From NCBI GenBank assembly GCA_902728285.1, contig CACVBU010000354.1:690717-754716 (forward strand): a DNA stretch of 64,000 bases. The letters run 5' to 3'. The notes beneath the pieces were generated by a model. That model searched no databases. It had not been told where the DNA came from and saw only the letters and a list, made by a program, of their open reading frames with translations. This document shows, in pieces, positions 26,940 to 38,319 of this stretch; position 1 is the stretch's first letter, and each line of letters opens with the position of its first letter. The DNA is from Clytia hemisphaerica. Lineage: Eukaryota > Cnidaria > Hydrozoa > Leptothecata > Clytiidae. Position numbers and translations under genes: made by a program.

Positions 26940-29557
26940 ATGGTAAGTAATTTTCTCTTCATTCAATCTTAAGTTCTTGCACAAGACATTTAATTCACAT
27001 ACACATATAATAAAATGAATTCTAGGATTGATGAAAAGATTGAGCTCCAGTTTTTCCGATACCCCACTGATACAAACACAGAATTGTTACAATACATCCA
27101 GTTTGACTGCTGATGAAATAAAAGTAAATGTAATACCTTAATAAATATTTACCATCTTTTATTATAGTGGCAGTACATCTTTTTGTTCAGCAGACAAGGG
27201 AAAGTTCGTCTACAAAAATGGTATAATACATACACACAGAAAGAGAAGAAAAAGATCATGCGCGATCTCTTAACCATCATTCTGGCCAGGAAACCTAAAA
27301 TGTGTAGCTTCTTGGAATACAAAGATTCTAAAGTTTGCTATAAACGGTATGTTAAAATTTGTTCATTTTATAAACACTTTGAAGGAATAGATTTTTGAAA
27401 TGATTTAAAAATTTCTTATATCAGCCCCTTTTCACCTTATCATATTTAAACTTTCTGGGTTACCCCTCTTTTCATCCTAAGAGGGTCCTACAAAACATAA
27501 TACAACTGTTCACAGTTCAGGCTAATGGCCCCTCAATAAAGAGTATCTGACAAAACTTATCCTTTTATATCTATGTAATTTTTCCCTCTGAAATTTTAGG
27601 TATGCAAGTTTGTATTTTGTTGTTGGAATTGAGCCTACTGACAATGAGTTGATCGCACTTGAATGTATACACCGATATGTTGAATTATTAGACAAATATT
27701 TTGGAAATGTAAGAACAGTATTTTCATAGGAAGTGGTATAAGTTTGATAAATTTCAAGTGCTATTGAAATGCCAGTACAAATCAAAGCTTTTTAAATTCC
27801 AAGATTTAAGTTTTGGCGTTTGTAGAGGTAATTTGGATAGGTAACGAGGTAATTTGATGATAAAATTTGACTTGCTTTAAAGTCTTACTTCTGTAAGGCA
27901 GTACTCTTTTTTCAAAATTCAAAAAATATAGGACATCCCGCTTCAAACAAAATTGGGAGCGAGGCTCTCTACTCACAAGATTCAACATGCTTTAGATGTT
28001 GTAATCCAGGCATTCAACTAACTGATATTTTGAGGTTTTCTACAATTTGAATATGATATATGATAAAATTTAACTTGCTAAAATAAATACCCCATCATAA
28101 GATAAATTGACGATTGTTTTTATCTGTTTTAGGTATGTGAACTTGACATAATTTTCAATTTTGAGAAGGTATGTACATATATGTGGTGTGTTTTTAAAGT
28201 TCTTCTTAAACTATTCCTCTCTGAAAAGAGAATCTATTGTTTAATTAAATCTTAAATTCTTCAATATTCGGTGAATTTTTATGAAGCAATCTGTAAAGTA
28301 TATTTTTAAGGGAAATAATTGACGAGGAGCAAAAATCGATAAAATTAAATTCATTTGGTTTTCAGTCTAGTGAGATAAATGCTTTAGTTCAAAAGGATTA
28401 TTTCATTGAACTCTTATTTTTTGTTTCCAACAGGCGTACTACATGTTAGATGAACTCATTCTCGGAGGGGAGATCCAAGAGACCAGCAAAAAGAAGGTGT
28501 TGAGTGCCATCCAAGCCCAAGATTCTCTACAAGAGGTACAGAGTAAATTGATGATTGTTTGGACCAATGAAGTACAAACCCGAAGGGCTAGAATCGAATC
28601 TCCTTGGTAGGATTTGAATACCAAATCCTATCAAAGTTGCGCAACCTAGCGTGGTCCGCCTAGTTTTTACACAAATGACAGATTGAAACTAAAATTTATA
28701 CTTTAAATTTCGAAAAATATATCACTCGAAAACAAAGGAATGACTAGATTCAATCCGTCGTCAAAAATAAGGCGCATATTTTAAGGCTCCATTTTTCCTT
28801 GCCTGAGAAAGGTTAAAGTTCGATTCTAGCCCTGCGGGCTTATACTTTCTTGGTTTGGACTGCAATAAATATGGATTCACTCTTTGTACAGGAGACATCA
28901 ACATCAAAGTTGAATAGAGAAGAGACATTTGAAACTTTCGCTTTAATTTCACGTCTTTCGATCCTTTGGAAATTTTTGATGCTATCGCAATTAAAGGGAC
29001 ATAAAAGTAGTAAAATGTAAACATTGCGCAAACCACGTGTCATTAAAGAGAACAATTAAAATCACGTGTCCAAAACAAACTTGTAAAACAATTGAAACAG
29101 TCAAAATCAGCCATATTTGTTTAGATTTTTTATTTTAACATGTGACATTTGTTTTGGTTTTGTCTCCCGCTGCACACGGTTTGTTTACAAATTTCGTCAG
29201 TACTTTTATGTCCCTTTAAATCTATACTTTGAAAATTAGATAATAATGAATATTTTTATCCGCAAAGCAGTTCACACATTTATTATCTGATATTCCGATG
29301 GCAGATTGACGGCCGCCCACACTAAAGCTCTAAATGAGCGGGCCAATTTCCCATCGGAGAGGAATGATAGTCGACCTTTGATGTGCCGTATCCCCAGTCG
29401 GGGATTAAATAATTCAATAACCTTTTAGTGTAGTTTAGTGAAGAGTTGGTACTTTCATATATTTGTACTGATATCTATCTACTGAATTAAATTTGTTTTC
29501 TCTTTTTTTTAGGATAGCGAAATCAAACAAGCATTGGAAGAAATGGGATTACTGTAA
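26940..29557 (+). CDS. AP1S: AP-1 clathrin adaptor complex sigma subunit, six exons
   Basis: Coding exons: 26940-26942 (only the ATG), 27168-27346, 27600-27708, 28133-28168, 28434-28535 and 29513-29557; all junctions are GT-AG and in phase, giving 157 residues, the usual size. The protein is the small sigma chain of the heterotetrameric AP-1 adaptor, which sorts cargo at the trans-Golgi network and endosomes. Diagnostic stretches are [41 protein letters not shown] followed by [19 protein letters not shown] and a C-terminal LEEMGLL. The match to AP-1 sigma is closer than to AP-2 or AP-3 sigma (CSFLE and [17 protein letters not shown]). The single-codon first exon is inferred from ATG|GTAAGT and a perfect phase-0 join to TGG CAG TAC. 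Which vertebrate paralogue it corresponds to cannot be said; invertebrates usually have one gene. Confidence 0.95.
28986..29222. mobile_element. MITE in the last AP-1 sigma intron
   Basis: AATTAAAGGGACATAAAAGTA at the left and TACTTTTATGTCCCTTTAAAT at the right are inverted. A second inner pair (GCAAACCACGTG / CACACGGTTTGTTT) supports a foldback. No coding capacity. Confidence 0.6.
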
Positions 29558-31380
29558 AAAATGTTTATTCTTTATTATGTTTACGAATAATTTACGAAAA
29601 AAAGTTGTTGTGCTGTTTAGCCGTAGACTAGGATGGACTGGGTCTGAGATTTAACGATGCTTCGTCTATTTTAGGAGTTCTTTTCGAATCATTCACTGGT
29701 GTTACTAGAGAACTAGTTCGAGAAAGTTTTTTCTAATATATATAATGAATTGATTTTGATAACAATTTTCCATAGGGGATAAAAAAATTTAATATTACAA
29801 TGTATACAAATTTCATTTTTAGTAAAATTCTCTTTTTATTGAATGTACAAAAGATTTTTATTTTTGTTTTTCGCTCATTAAAGAAGCAATGTTTACTTTT
29901 TTTATACTTACGAAATTTTAATGAACCTACCAAATTTTTAATTATTTTTTTCAAAGTTCCTGGAACTTCTTTTGCTGTCATCACATAAATATTTAGTCCT
30001 TTGTTTTTTTGTTACTCTGTTTAAGGAATTTCTATGAGACATTTCATTATCAAGAGTTTGTTTGTCATCACCAGGCTCGGCGGAACAACCGTTAAAGTGC
30101 GGAGGCTGAAGGCTCAAAATCAGATAAAATTCGCTAGGAATTTGAGAAAAAAATCTCATTTGCTCAAAGACTTCAGTCTCCCCTCATCCGCCGGGTCTGA
30201 TCACGACTTATTTACTCTAATTTACTTTTAATATTGGATTCAAAGTTTTTCAATCAACGGTCAGTTTTCATGCATTTTGTTTATATTTTTTCTACAGGGC
30301 TTCTTCTAAAACGTTTTTGATCATTGCAATCATTTCATTAAAATTTTACTAAATTTATTATTTGATGTTTGTTCAGGCGAGGCCAATTTAGTAAGTTGTT
30401 ATACGGGAATATGTTTTCAGTAATCGAGATGAGCAGAGTGAAATATTTAGTCTTTAAATCATAATCTTTTCAATTTTTTTTTCACATCATTAATTATTCA
30501 TTTTCATTATTTTCCACTTATCCGATTTTCGTAAATATTTTTCGCAACTAATCTTTGAGCTATCTATTTTTTGCTGATCAACCGACGCATAGTTTTTGAG
30601 AAGCTTGGCCGTAAAACAACTTTAAATTTAGACTGACCTTTAATATGTAATACAGTCAACTTTCTCTATTTTTTAATCTTATTGTGATTCGAACTGAAAC
30701 ATCTGCTCCCTCAGCATAAGATGCTTTTAAAGATTCGAATCTTCCTCTGTTTTGAAGAAAATTAATCGAATTGGAGAAAGTCAACTATATTGAAAGTTAA
30801 TCTTTAAAATCAAAAATATATTATTCACATTTCATTCTAAAATAAATATTCAAGACGAAAAAATTTCTTTTTGTGACAAGTTCTTCTCCGAAATTATCAC
30901 TTGCATGAATACCGTCCCCTAGGACACTTACACCAATTTGTTTACTGCTAGTAGTTTTTAGAAACCATGATAGTTAAATATTCGTAAAATGTATAGATAT
31001 TATCCTAAACGACCTAAACACTTTGAGTTAAAGCAAAACGCCATTTTTGATTCCCTGAGCCTAAAGTAAGTATTTGATCTCTATTTTCCTTATTTTTCGA
31101 AGATCTTTTTTGTATACAGGGTGTGCCGAAAAAACTCCTTCGTCAAAACATGACTACAATTGGAAAGAATTTGTAAATAAAGACTAAAGAGCGAAATTAG
31201 ACTTTAGATCAGATTTCCATGCTGATTCTGAATTTCAAATCAGTTTTTGCCTATCTCCTACCCCTGGCCTGCTACATGAGGTTCCTTATTCAGAAAACAT
31301 CGCAAAAATCGATATTATTGAAAGGATATTTCTGAGCTTTTAGTTTGTCTGTGGCTTTTTTTACACTTGCTCAATTGGCT
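29558..31380. other. Downstream of AP-1 sigma; no gene recognised
   Basis: Probable 3' UTR of AP-1 sigma followed by AT-rich sequence. A lone Tc1-like end (TACAGGGTGTGCCGAAAAAA, 31115-31134) has no inverted partner nearby. Confidence 0.4.
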
Positions 31381-31763
31381 CCCGGGGGGGGGCACTCGAT
31401 CTGAAAACGACCATACGTTCGGCCCAATAAATTTGGCTTCTAAAATCGGACCCTTACAGTGCAGTGAATTGCCATGAAAAATCATACCCTTACAGTGCAC
31501 TTTTTCAAAATTTCTCGCCCGTAAGGGCGAAAATTTTTGCAATTTTCCAAGAAAATGTGGAATTTTTCCTCCAAAATTGACCAATTTTGTGCCAATTTTA
31601 CCAAAAAATTGGCCTTTTATCACAATTTCCTACCCTTACAGTGCAGTTCAGTGCAGTTTTGTAATTTCCTACCCTTACAGTGCACTAGCTGAACTATGAA
31701 AAACCTACCCTTAAGGGCCGAACGTCTGGTAGGTCATTTACCTTGAGTGCCCCCCCCCCCGGG
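31381..31763. mobile_element. MITE with CCCGGGGGGGGGCACTCGA ends
   Basis: CCCGGGGGGGGGCACTCGA..ACGACC..ACGTTCGGCCC at the left is mirrored by GGGCCGAACGTCTGGTAGGTCATT..GAGTGCCCCC..CCGGG. Inside are at least five copies of CCCTTACAGTGCA, partly as tandem repeats. The ORF on the minus strand is this repeat read through. Confidence 0.75.
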
Positions 31764-32210
31764 ACTTGGCTTCACGTTTTTTTTTTTTTAAGAAACTAGT
31801 TTTACCAAGCAGCCTCAATGTTTCTTAAGAAATCGGCCTTTTGAGCCTTAAATGTTTCTTACATGTTTCTAAATTTTGTCGATAATACAATAGTCTAATT
31901 GACTAATCTAAGGTACTTTCCTATCTTCTATATTGATTTTCTGACTTTCTCAAGTGTTTCTAACTGTTATTTCTGGAACCTTGATTGGAAGGTTCTTAAA
32001 AAAAACGAATTAAAAAAATGCTATTTTCTCATTCTCAGCCTCAGCATGTTTCTTAGATGTTTCTTAGTTTTTAGGCATTCTGAGCCTCATGTTTCTTAAA
32101 AGTGTGTTTCTTAAAAAAAAAAAACGTGTATACAGTCATCTTCATAGGGCGTTTTGAGTACTTTGCCTATCCAATGAGCTAACCCCGGCAAACCCGTGTA
32201 CTGCTGCCTA

Positions 32211-32661
32211 CATGGACGGAAGTATCATCGACGGTTGGGAGTATCTCATCTTGGTTGTTTGGTTTTGTTTTTTGGAATTGCTTAGGTCAGGGTTGGTAGT
32301 AACGGCTTGTCACTGTGCCGGGTGCATACTCGGCGCCTTGGGCCCCGCAGGGTTGCTAGTAACGGCTCGAATTTCAGTCAGGTTTAAAAAGGGGCAATTT
32401 TACCCATATTATAATAACATTACCCCCGTCTTTTTTATCATCTTATAAGTATTTCCTAATTTTGTGTTCTGCTGTGCGAGCGTGGCTCAACGGATAGCGC
32501 GCTGTGTTTCTGATCAGAAACTCTTTCATTTAGTGGGTTCGAACCCCGGTCGGGTCGATATTTCATGGTTTCAGATAAGTTTAAGATACTTCCGTCCGTC
32601 GATGATACTCCTGACCGTCAAGATGAGATACTTCCGACCGTCGATGATACTTCCGTCCATG
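32211..32661. mobile_element. ~450-bp element with TGGACGGAAGTATCATCGACGG ends
   Basis: ATGGACGGAAGTATCATCGA..GAGTATCTCATCTT at the left is mirrored by AAGATGAGATACTTCC..TCGATGATACTTCCGTCCAT. The interior is the GTAACGGCT core plus the tRNA-like segment (32476-32558: TGGCTCAACGGATAG and GGGTTCGAACCCC) shared with 23502-23905. The tRNA-like part has a TTTCTGATCAGAAA palindrome where the anticodon arm should be and no matching acceptor stem. Confidence 0.7.
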
Positions 32662-33328
32662 TACGGAAAAAAAAATTGCACTGCTGCCATAAGTTTATCT
32701 GCTCAACTAGTCATGAAGCAAAAATCAACCTGCTTAGAATCTTGTTTAAACTATCTTGAGCTAGTGAACTCCTTTCAAATACAATGATTCCCTACCCATT
32801 GAACATTGAAAAGTTGATAATTGTTTTTAGGAAGCCTTAATCATTGGTTAAGTTAAAATTACAGTTAGTAGGCTATACAGATAGCTGACATCACGGCGAT
32901 CTTTGATTGGATTAATCGGATTCAAATTTCCTTGTTTTAGCAAAATTTTATGAAATTAACTGAGAAGAAATGCTTTCTTTTTCTTTTATCCTTTAAGGAC
33001 AAATATAAGTACATTATGTGAAAATTTCAAGTCTCTAGCACCTTCCTATCCAGAATTATCTTGATTCCGATTTAGAGGGATCTCAACCGGGATGAGGACG
33101 CGATAGAGGGATCTCTCGAAAACGAAAGTGCCCAATAACTGGTGAACAGTTTAATGTATCAAAAGAAATTATTTTCTACTTTTACATTGCTATAAGGAGA
33201 CTTTATATACCAAATTTCGTCTCCTTGTGAGCACTACTTTCGGAGATACAAGGGATACTAGCCAAAATAATCACTGTGCATAAGGAATTTTTCAAATGAT
33301 TTTAATTCAAACGAGTCGAGCGAGTCAT
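32662..33328. other. No gene recognised
   Basis: AT-rich; nothing identified apart from short homopolymers. Confidence 0.35.
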
Positions 33329-33336
33329 ATTAGAAC

Positions 33337-33633
33337 CACAGATATCTGTAAAGCCCGAAGGGCTAGATAGGCAACTTTAAGCTTTTTCAGCAAAAAAAAG
33401 TGATGCAAAAATTTGACTTTTTAAATTTCGTGCCGATGGATAGGATCTAGCATTTTAATTGTTTTCAGAGTGCGAGATAAAAAAAAGTAGGCGGCAAACG
33501 CTATTTCACACCTCTCAAACCGGTGAAATTGCATATTTTAGTCACGTGACTTTGGTAGGAAATCCTTCCAAACCTAGGCTTCACTTTTCGATAAAGGCCG
33601 CAAATCTAGCCCTTCGGGCTTTACAGATCTGTG
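33337..33633. mobile_element. 297-bp hAT-type MITE with perfect 8-bp target duplication
   Basis: The sequence ATTAGAAC flanks the element on both sides (33329-33336 and 33634-33641). Its ends CACAGATATCTGTAAAGCCC and GGGCTTTACAGATCTGTG are inverted repeats of about 30 bp including GAAGGGCTAGAT. An 8-bp duplication with T at position 2 and A at position 7 fits the hAT superfamily. No coding capacity. Confidence 0.88.
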
Positions 33634-33928
33634 ATTAGAACAGGTTTATAGTAGTGAAAGATATCAATGTTTAAGAAATATAACCTATTTCTAAAAAGTA
33701 ACTTCCAAACAAATGGACCAATATGAAAGCATTTACAGGGTTCTATCCCTGGAAAGAAGGGACGTTGGATGGATAAAACAATAGCGCCTTTCAATTGGTT
33801 GGTTCAATAAACAACTATTCAAATGTAGGATTTTTAAATTCGATCTATTCGGTATAAGGTCATACATTCTTTTGATTTTCATTGTAACTTAACCTTTCAA
33901 ACAATTATATAGGGGGGTTTCAAGGGGT

Positions 33929-34164
33929 GTGATTCTTCAATCTTTGACCATCATCACTGTGAAAATAATTTTCAAAAATATTCATTCAATCAAAAGATAT
34001 CAAACAAAGTTTGTCATTGGTTGATTGACAAAAGGCTGTTTTTTTTCGTTTTTTACTACTTTATAGAGTCAACCAGCAATAATTTTAGTTTGATATCTTT
34101 TGATTGAATGAATATTTTTGAAAATTTTTTTCATAGTGATTATGATCTAAGATTGAAGAACCAC
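33929..34164. mobile_element. ~236-bp foldback MITE
   Basis: TGATTCTTCAATCTTTGACCATCATCACTGTGAAAA is mirrored by ATTATGATCTAAGATTGAAGAACCA, with the inner arms AATATTCATTCAATCAAAAGATATCAAAC and GTTTGATATCTTTTGATTGAATGAATATT nearly perfect. Confidence 0.8.
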
Positions 34165-35680
34165 TCCTGTGAAAATGGTAATCATGCCACATTTCTACAA
34201 GAAGTTGATTTTTTTCTTCTTCATTTTTCAATTTTTTTTTTCGTTTTTTTCAAATTTATTTTTGCTTGATAATATTCCACTTACAAATATCTTTTCAGTG
34301 AGCACAAAATCGTAACTTAATTCGAATTCTATCAAAAGTTACAACCCATTTTTGTCTCAGCTGCAAATTATTTTGAGACAGACTTGATTTAGCATTGAAA
34401 AGCTGAAGCGAGTGTTATAACATAGTGCCGATAGTGTCCTTCAGAATCTCTTCCCCCATGCCTAGAATGAAAATTTCCCACCCCCCCCTCATTTTCCCCA
34501 CCCTGCCTCCAAAAATTTTTCTGTCCGCCCCCTCCGCCCCCCCCCCTCAAGCATAAAATTAAAAAGCTGTAATTTGATGAACTTAACGCTTATTTTTTTC
34601 CCTAATGTAGTTCTAATTCAAGAATATATGGAAAGGATGGTTGTTTTTAAACCATAATATTAATAAAACTAAGCATTCCATTATGCTATATCATCTCATA
34701 AAACCAGATGTTTTTTCAATTTTGAATTGATTTTGGTGAGTTCCCCCCTTTATAAAAAAAGTAGAGTAATTACACCATAGCACGAATTACAATATTACTT
34801 GTGCAAATCAAAATAAACAAAATGGCAGACTGGGTATGAGTATTTTGTTGAGGCAAGACCAATTTAATTTGTTGTTCTACAGGGCCGACCGACCCTATTT
34901 TTGCTATGATCAAAAAATTTAATAATATTGAATTTCCACTACAATATATTTTACACACTAGTTATTTGTAAGAATCAAATTTGAATAAAACTGAAAATTA
35001 ATTCAAGAAATTGAAAAATTTAGAAAATCAAGCATTCCATACACTAAGATTTTATTATAATCGTCTTCGAAGATAAAAAAAGTGAATTTTTGATCCAGAT
35101 ATTTTTTTGGAAAACATTTTCGGTACTTTACCAGCCCTGATAAATGAAAAATTTATTCTTATTTTACCGACCGACCCTTATTTTGCTAACGATCTGCCCG
35201 TAGAACAACAAATTAAATTGGTCTCGCCTAATGGAATATAATTTTTTTAAATCAATCAATCAATAATTAAATCAATCAATTATTCCTGATTATTTTTAAT
35301 GCTTTAATTTTTAAAGCATTAAAAGTTTTATAAGTGTATGACATGACCTTTCTGTGGGGGCATTTAGTGAAAGCTACGACTAGTTTAAAGGATAGTAGAT
35401 GGACCATGAACCACCAAAAATTTGCCACTAGACTGACTAGAGGTGGAGTAGGCTGCACGCATCTCCTCTGATATGATTTGGGCATGGAGGTAATAAAGAT
35501 AGATGGAGAGAAAACGTCTCGGTAATGATCTAAATGGTCGTTGAAATCTTTTATAAATCTATTCAAAGCGGCTTCTTTGATGCACCATCATTGGAAGCAA
35601 AAAACATCAATAACTTTATAAGAACAGAAAGAGACTGTTTGGTTGATTTTGAAAAACTTAATTTTACCGAAAATCCTTGT

Positions 35681-36093
35681 CAGGGTGGCCAGCGATTTCA
35701 GGAATCCAATTTCCAGTATAATCAAGTACATTTTCACACATTTTTTCCATTTTTCAAGTATATTTTCAAAATTTTCAAGTATCTTGGACTAAGAAAAATA
35801 AGTATATTCAAGTACATACTCGACTAAAATCGACTCGACGAAAAAGGATATTCACAAACAATATAAAGAAAAAGGGTGGCGAGTTATCCCGCGCTGGACA
35901 TCAATCCAGGATTTGACCTCCGCGGCATCATGAATGATAAAATCAAGTATATTCCAGTACTAGAGATTTTCATTTCCAGTATATACTTGAAAAATAACAC
36001 TTTTATCAAAATTTCAAGTATAATCAAGTATCAATCTTTTTCTCCAGTATATTCAAGTATTTTCAAGTATTTCCAGTATCGCTGGCCACCCTG
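35681..36093. mobile_element. 413-bp MITE with CAGGGTGGCCAGCGAT ends and internal minisatellite
   Basis: CAGGGTGGCCAGCGAT at the left and ATCGCTGGCCACCCTG at the right are perfect inverted ends. CTTGT flanks both sides (35676-35680, 36094-36098) and is the likely target duplication. The interior is a run of TTCAAGTATATTCCAGTAT-like units read in both orientations. It interrupts a longer open frame of unknown identity (35534 to about 36220, +). Confidence 0.8.
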
Positions 36094-37431
36094 CTTGTTA
36101 AAATGCGATTCAAAAATAGTTCCGACTGATGTAAGACTAAAAGAGTATATTAATTTTATAAGGACACATTTTTGGGCTGGCATTTTGTTAACATTGAGAG
36201 TTGCATCACATTATCATTGAAGGTTTCTTATCTTAAAATTTTCTCGTCTAAGTGGGCAGCGGTTTTCATACTCTGACAAAATGATCGATACAAGGTTCCT
36301 AATCGTAACACGTAATTCTTTTTTAAATCTATCGATAGCTTTATGGGCAGCTTCCCCTAGAAGTTTGGAGTATTGTGCTTATTATGGGAAGTTTTTTCAA
36401 TTTTTCATGACAAGGCTATTATATTTCAATATACTTGTTAACAATGTAATGTCTTTTCATTCATCTTAAATATTCCCACGAGTATACCCAATATTAATCA
36501 TCTTATTCCCAAAGCAACCAAACCGCTGTTTGCTTCCGATGATAAATCAGAATAGAACAAAAGGCATTGACTCTCCATCTATATTTTTATTACCTCCATG
36601 ATGTAGGGGATGCGTATCGTCTAAAACTCGTCCCAACTTACCCCCGTATTTTCATTTTAAGTAACCGAGAGTATAATTTATTTAGGGTATTTAATTGCCC
36701 CCGCAGGAGCGTAGCGACGAGAAGGCACTCATAGCTTCACGCATAGATATTGGACTGGAATCTCGAAATTTTGTTGTTTGTTGTCGCGCAAGCATCCCCG
36801 TAGTTAGTCTCTTCCGTAAATGCTCGGTTTTTTTTCGGGACAGCAGTATTCATATTTTCATATTACGTTATATGCTATTACTATTATTACGTATTACGTA
36901 TTATATTTTATTAGTTTTGATTTAGCATTGAAAAGCTGAAGCGAGTATTATAAATGCAAATTATAGAAAAAGAGTGATTACATGATAACACGAATTACAA
37001 TATTACTTTTGCAAACTGTGCAAATCAAAACAAACAAAATGGCAGACTGGTTATGATGATGATGAGCTGATTCATTGACTGGAAAAAGTGTTTTGTATGT
37101 CAAATTTTGTTTCTTGTCTTTGAAACTGAATATTAAATACTGTATTTTAGTCAGAAGTTCACTTCAGCAATGATTTAAATTCTTTTTCCGGAATCTTTAA
37201 AGAAATTTGCTCAAGTTTTCAAATGTACATTTGATATTTTTGTTCAAACTGTAATTTATCTTTGTCTGTTATTTTAATAACTACCTTTATTGTTCATAGA
37301 GCTTCTTGAGCTTTAAGGACCATCATATGGTCGTAACTCGGGAAGGTCTTTCTTAACTTGGTAAAACAAGATACCAGCAAAGTACAAAAAAGTAGAATGT
37401 ACACATATGAATCCAAAATTGAATGTCAATC

Positions 37432-37541
37432 AATGTAAACAAACTTTTTTTTGGTCTTCAAAATAGATTTACGTTAGTGTTTTCACTGTTTGTTCAGTGT
37501 GGTAAATCTATTTTAAAAACCTGAAAAAAGTTTGTTTACGT
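37432..37541. repeat. 110-bp foldback
   Basis: TGTAAACAAACTTTTTTTTGG..AAAATAGATTTAC and GTAAATCTATTTT..AAAAAAGTTTGTTTACG are inverted around a ~25-bp loop. Confidence 0.7.
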
Positions 37542-37639
37542 TCGTTTAACTTTATAGGCGCACATTCAACTTTGACTTTTTCATACAGTTGTGATAGCCT
37601 ACGTAATAACTTACGCTCCAGTGGTTTGGTGAAATAGCC

Positions 37640-38319
37640 CCAATTTTGGGGTTGGTGTAATTTAAGATGCACGATCTAACGATTTCCGATTCACGATGCG
37701 CGATCCATGCATAAAGTATGCTGATTATTCCTAATAATTATCATAAAACTTAAATTATATTGTATAATTCTAAAGCAGTGGCATAATCTTTTCTCGCTTT
37801 TGTTTACAACGGTAAATTCAAGTAAACTTATGCAACAAAAACGAAATAAGTAAGCAATGAAAGTACATTGGCGAACAATATGTTTTGCGGACCGTAATGT
37901 ACGAAGCAAAAAACGGGTGCTCTATTACGAGAAAGAATTTTCTTTTGGTAAACAATTCCCCTATATTGATTCAAGTTATGAAAAGAGAGAGAGGAGAGTA
38001 CAGAAGGTGAATACACGTGGCTTTCACTTTCTTTTAATCTATGACTGAATTGAAATTGAAAAGAGAAAGGGATTATGGCATAATCAGGAAAACGCACTGA
38101 AAGCTTCTTTAAATATAATTTGTATAATTTTACATAAATGATGTTTTTAAAAATAATTGAGTTTCAGCGACTGAAAGTTTGTAAATTGCCTAAATATTTT
38201 ATCATGATTAGCATAATTACGCATGAATTAACACATTTCATTTTCATGCACGGATCGCGAATCGTGCATCGTAAATCGTTAGATCGTGCATCTTAAATTA
38301 CACCAACCCCCAGTTTTGG
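37640..38319. mobile_element. ~680-bp MITE (relative at 55418-55804)
   Basis: GGGGTTGGTGTAATTTAAGA..TGCACGATCTAACGATTT is mirrored by AAATCGTTAGATCGTGCATC..TTAAATTACACCAACCCC. The right half recurs in a PI3K intron (55418-55804), with ACAACATGTTTTGCG, AAACGGGTGCTCTATTA and the same terminal block. Open frames inside are not credible genes. Confidence 0.8.

Noticed and set aside
31115..31134. Tc1-like end TACAGGGTGTGCCGAAAAAA
   Set aside because: No inverted partner was found within several kilobases, so no element can be delimited.
31315..31623. 102-residue minus-strand open frame
   Set aside because: Lies wholly in and beside the CCCTTACAGTGCA-bearing MITE; the peptide mirrors the repeat.
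37857..38097. Overlapping open frames on both strands
   Set aside because: Inside a MITE whose half-copy recurs at 55418-55804 with frames broken.
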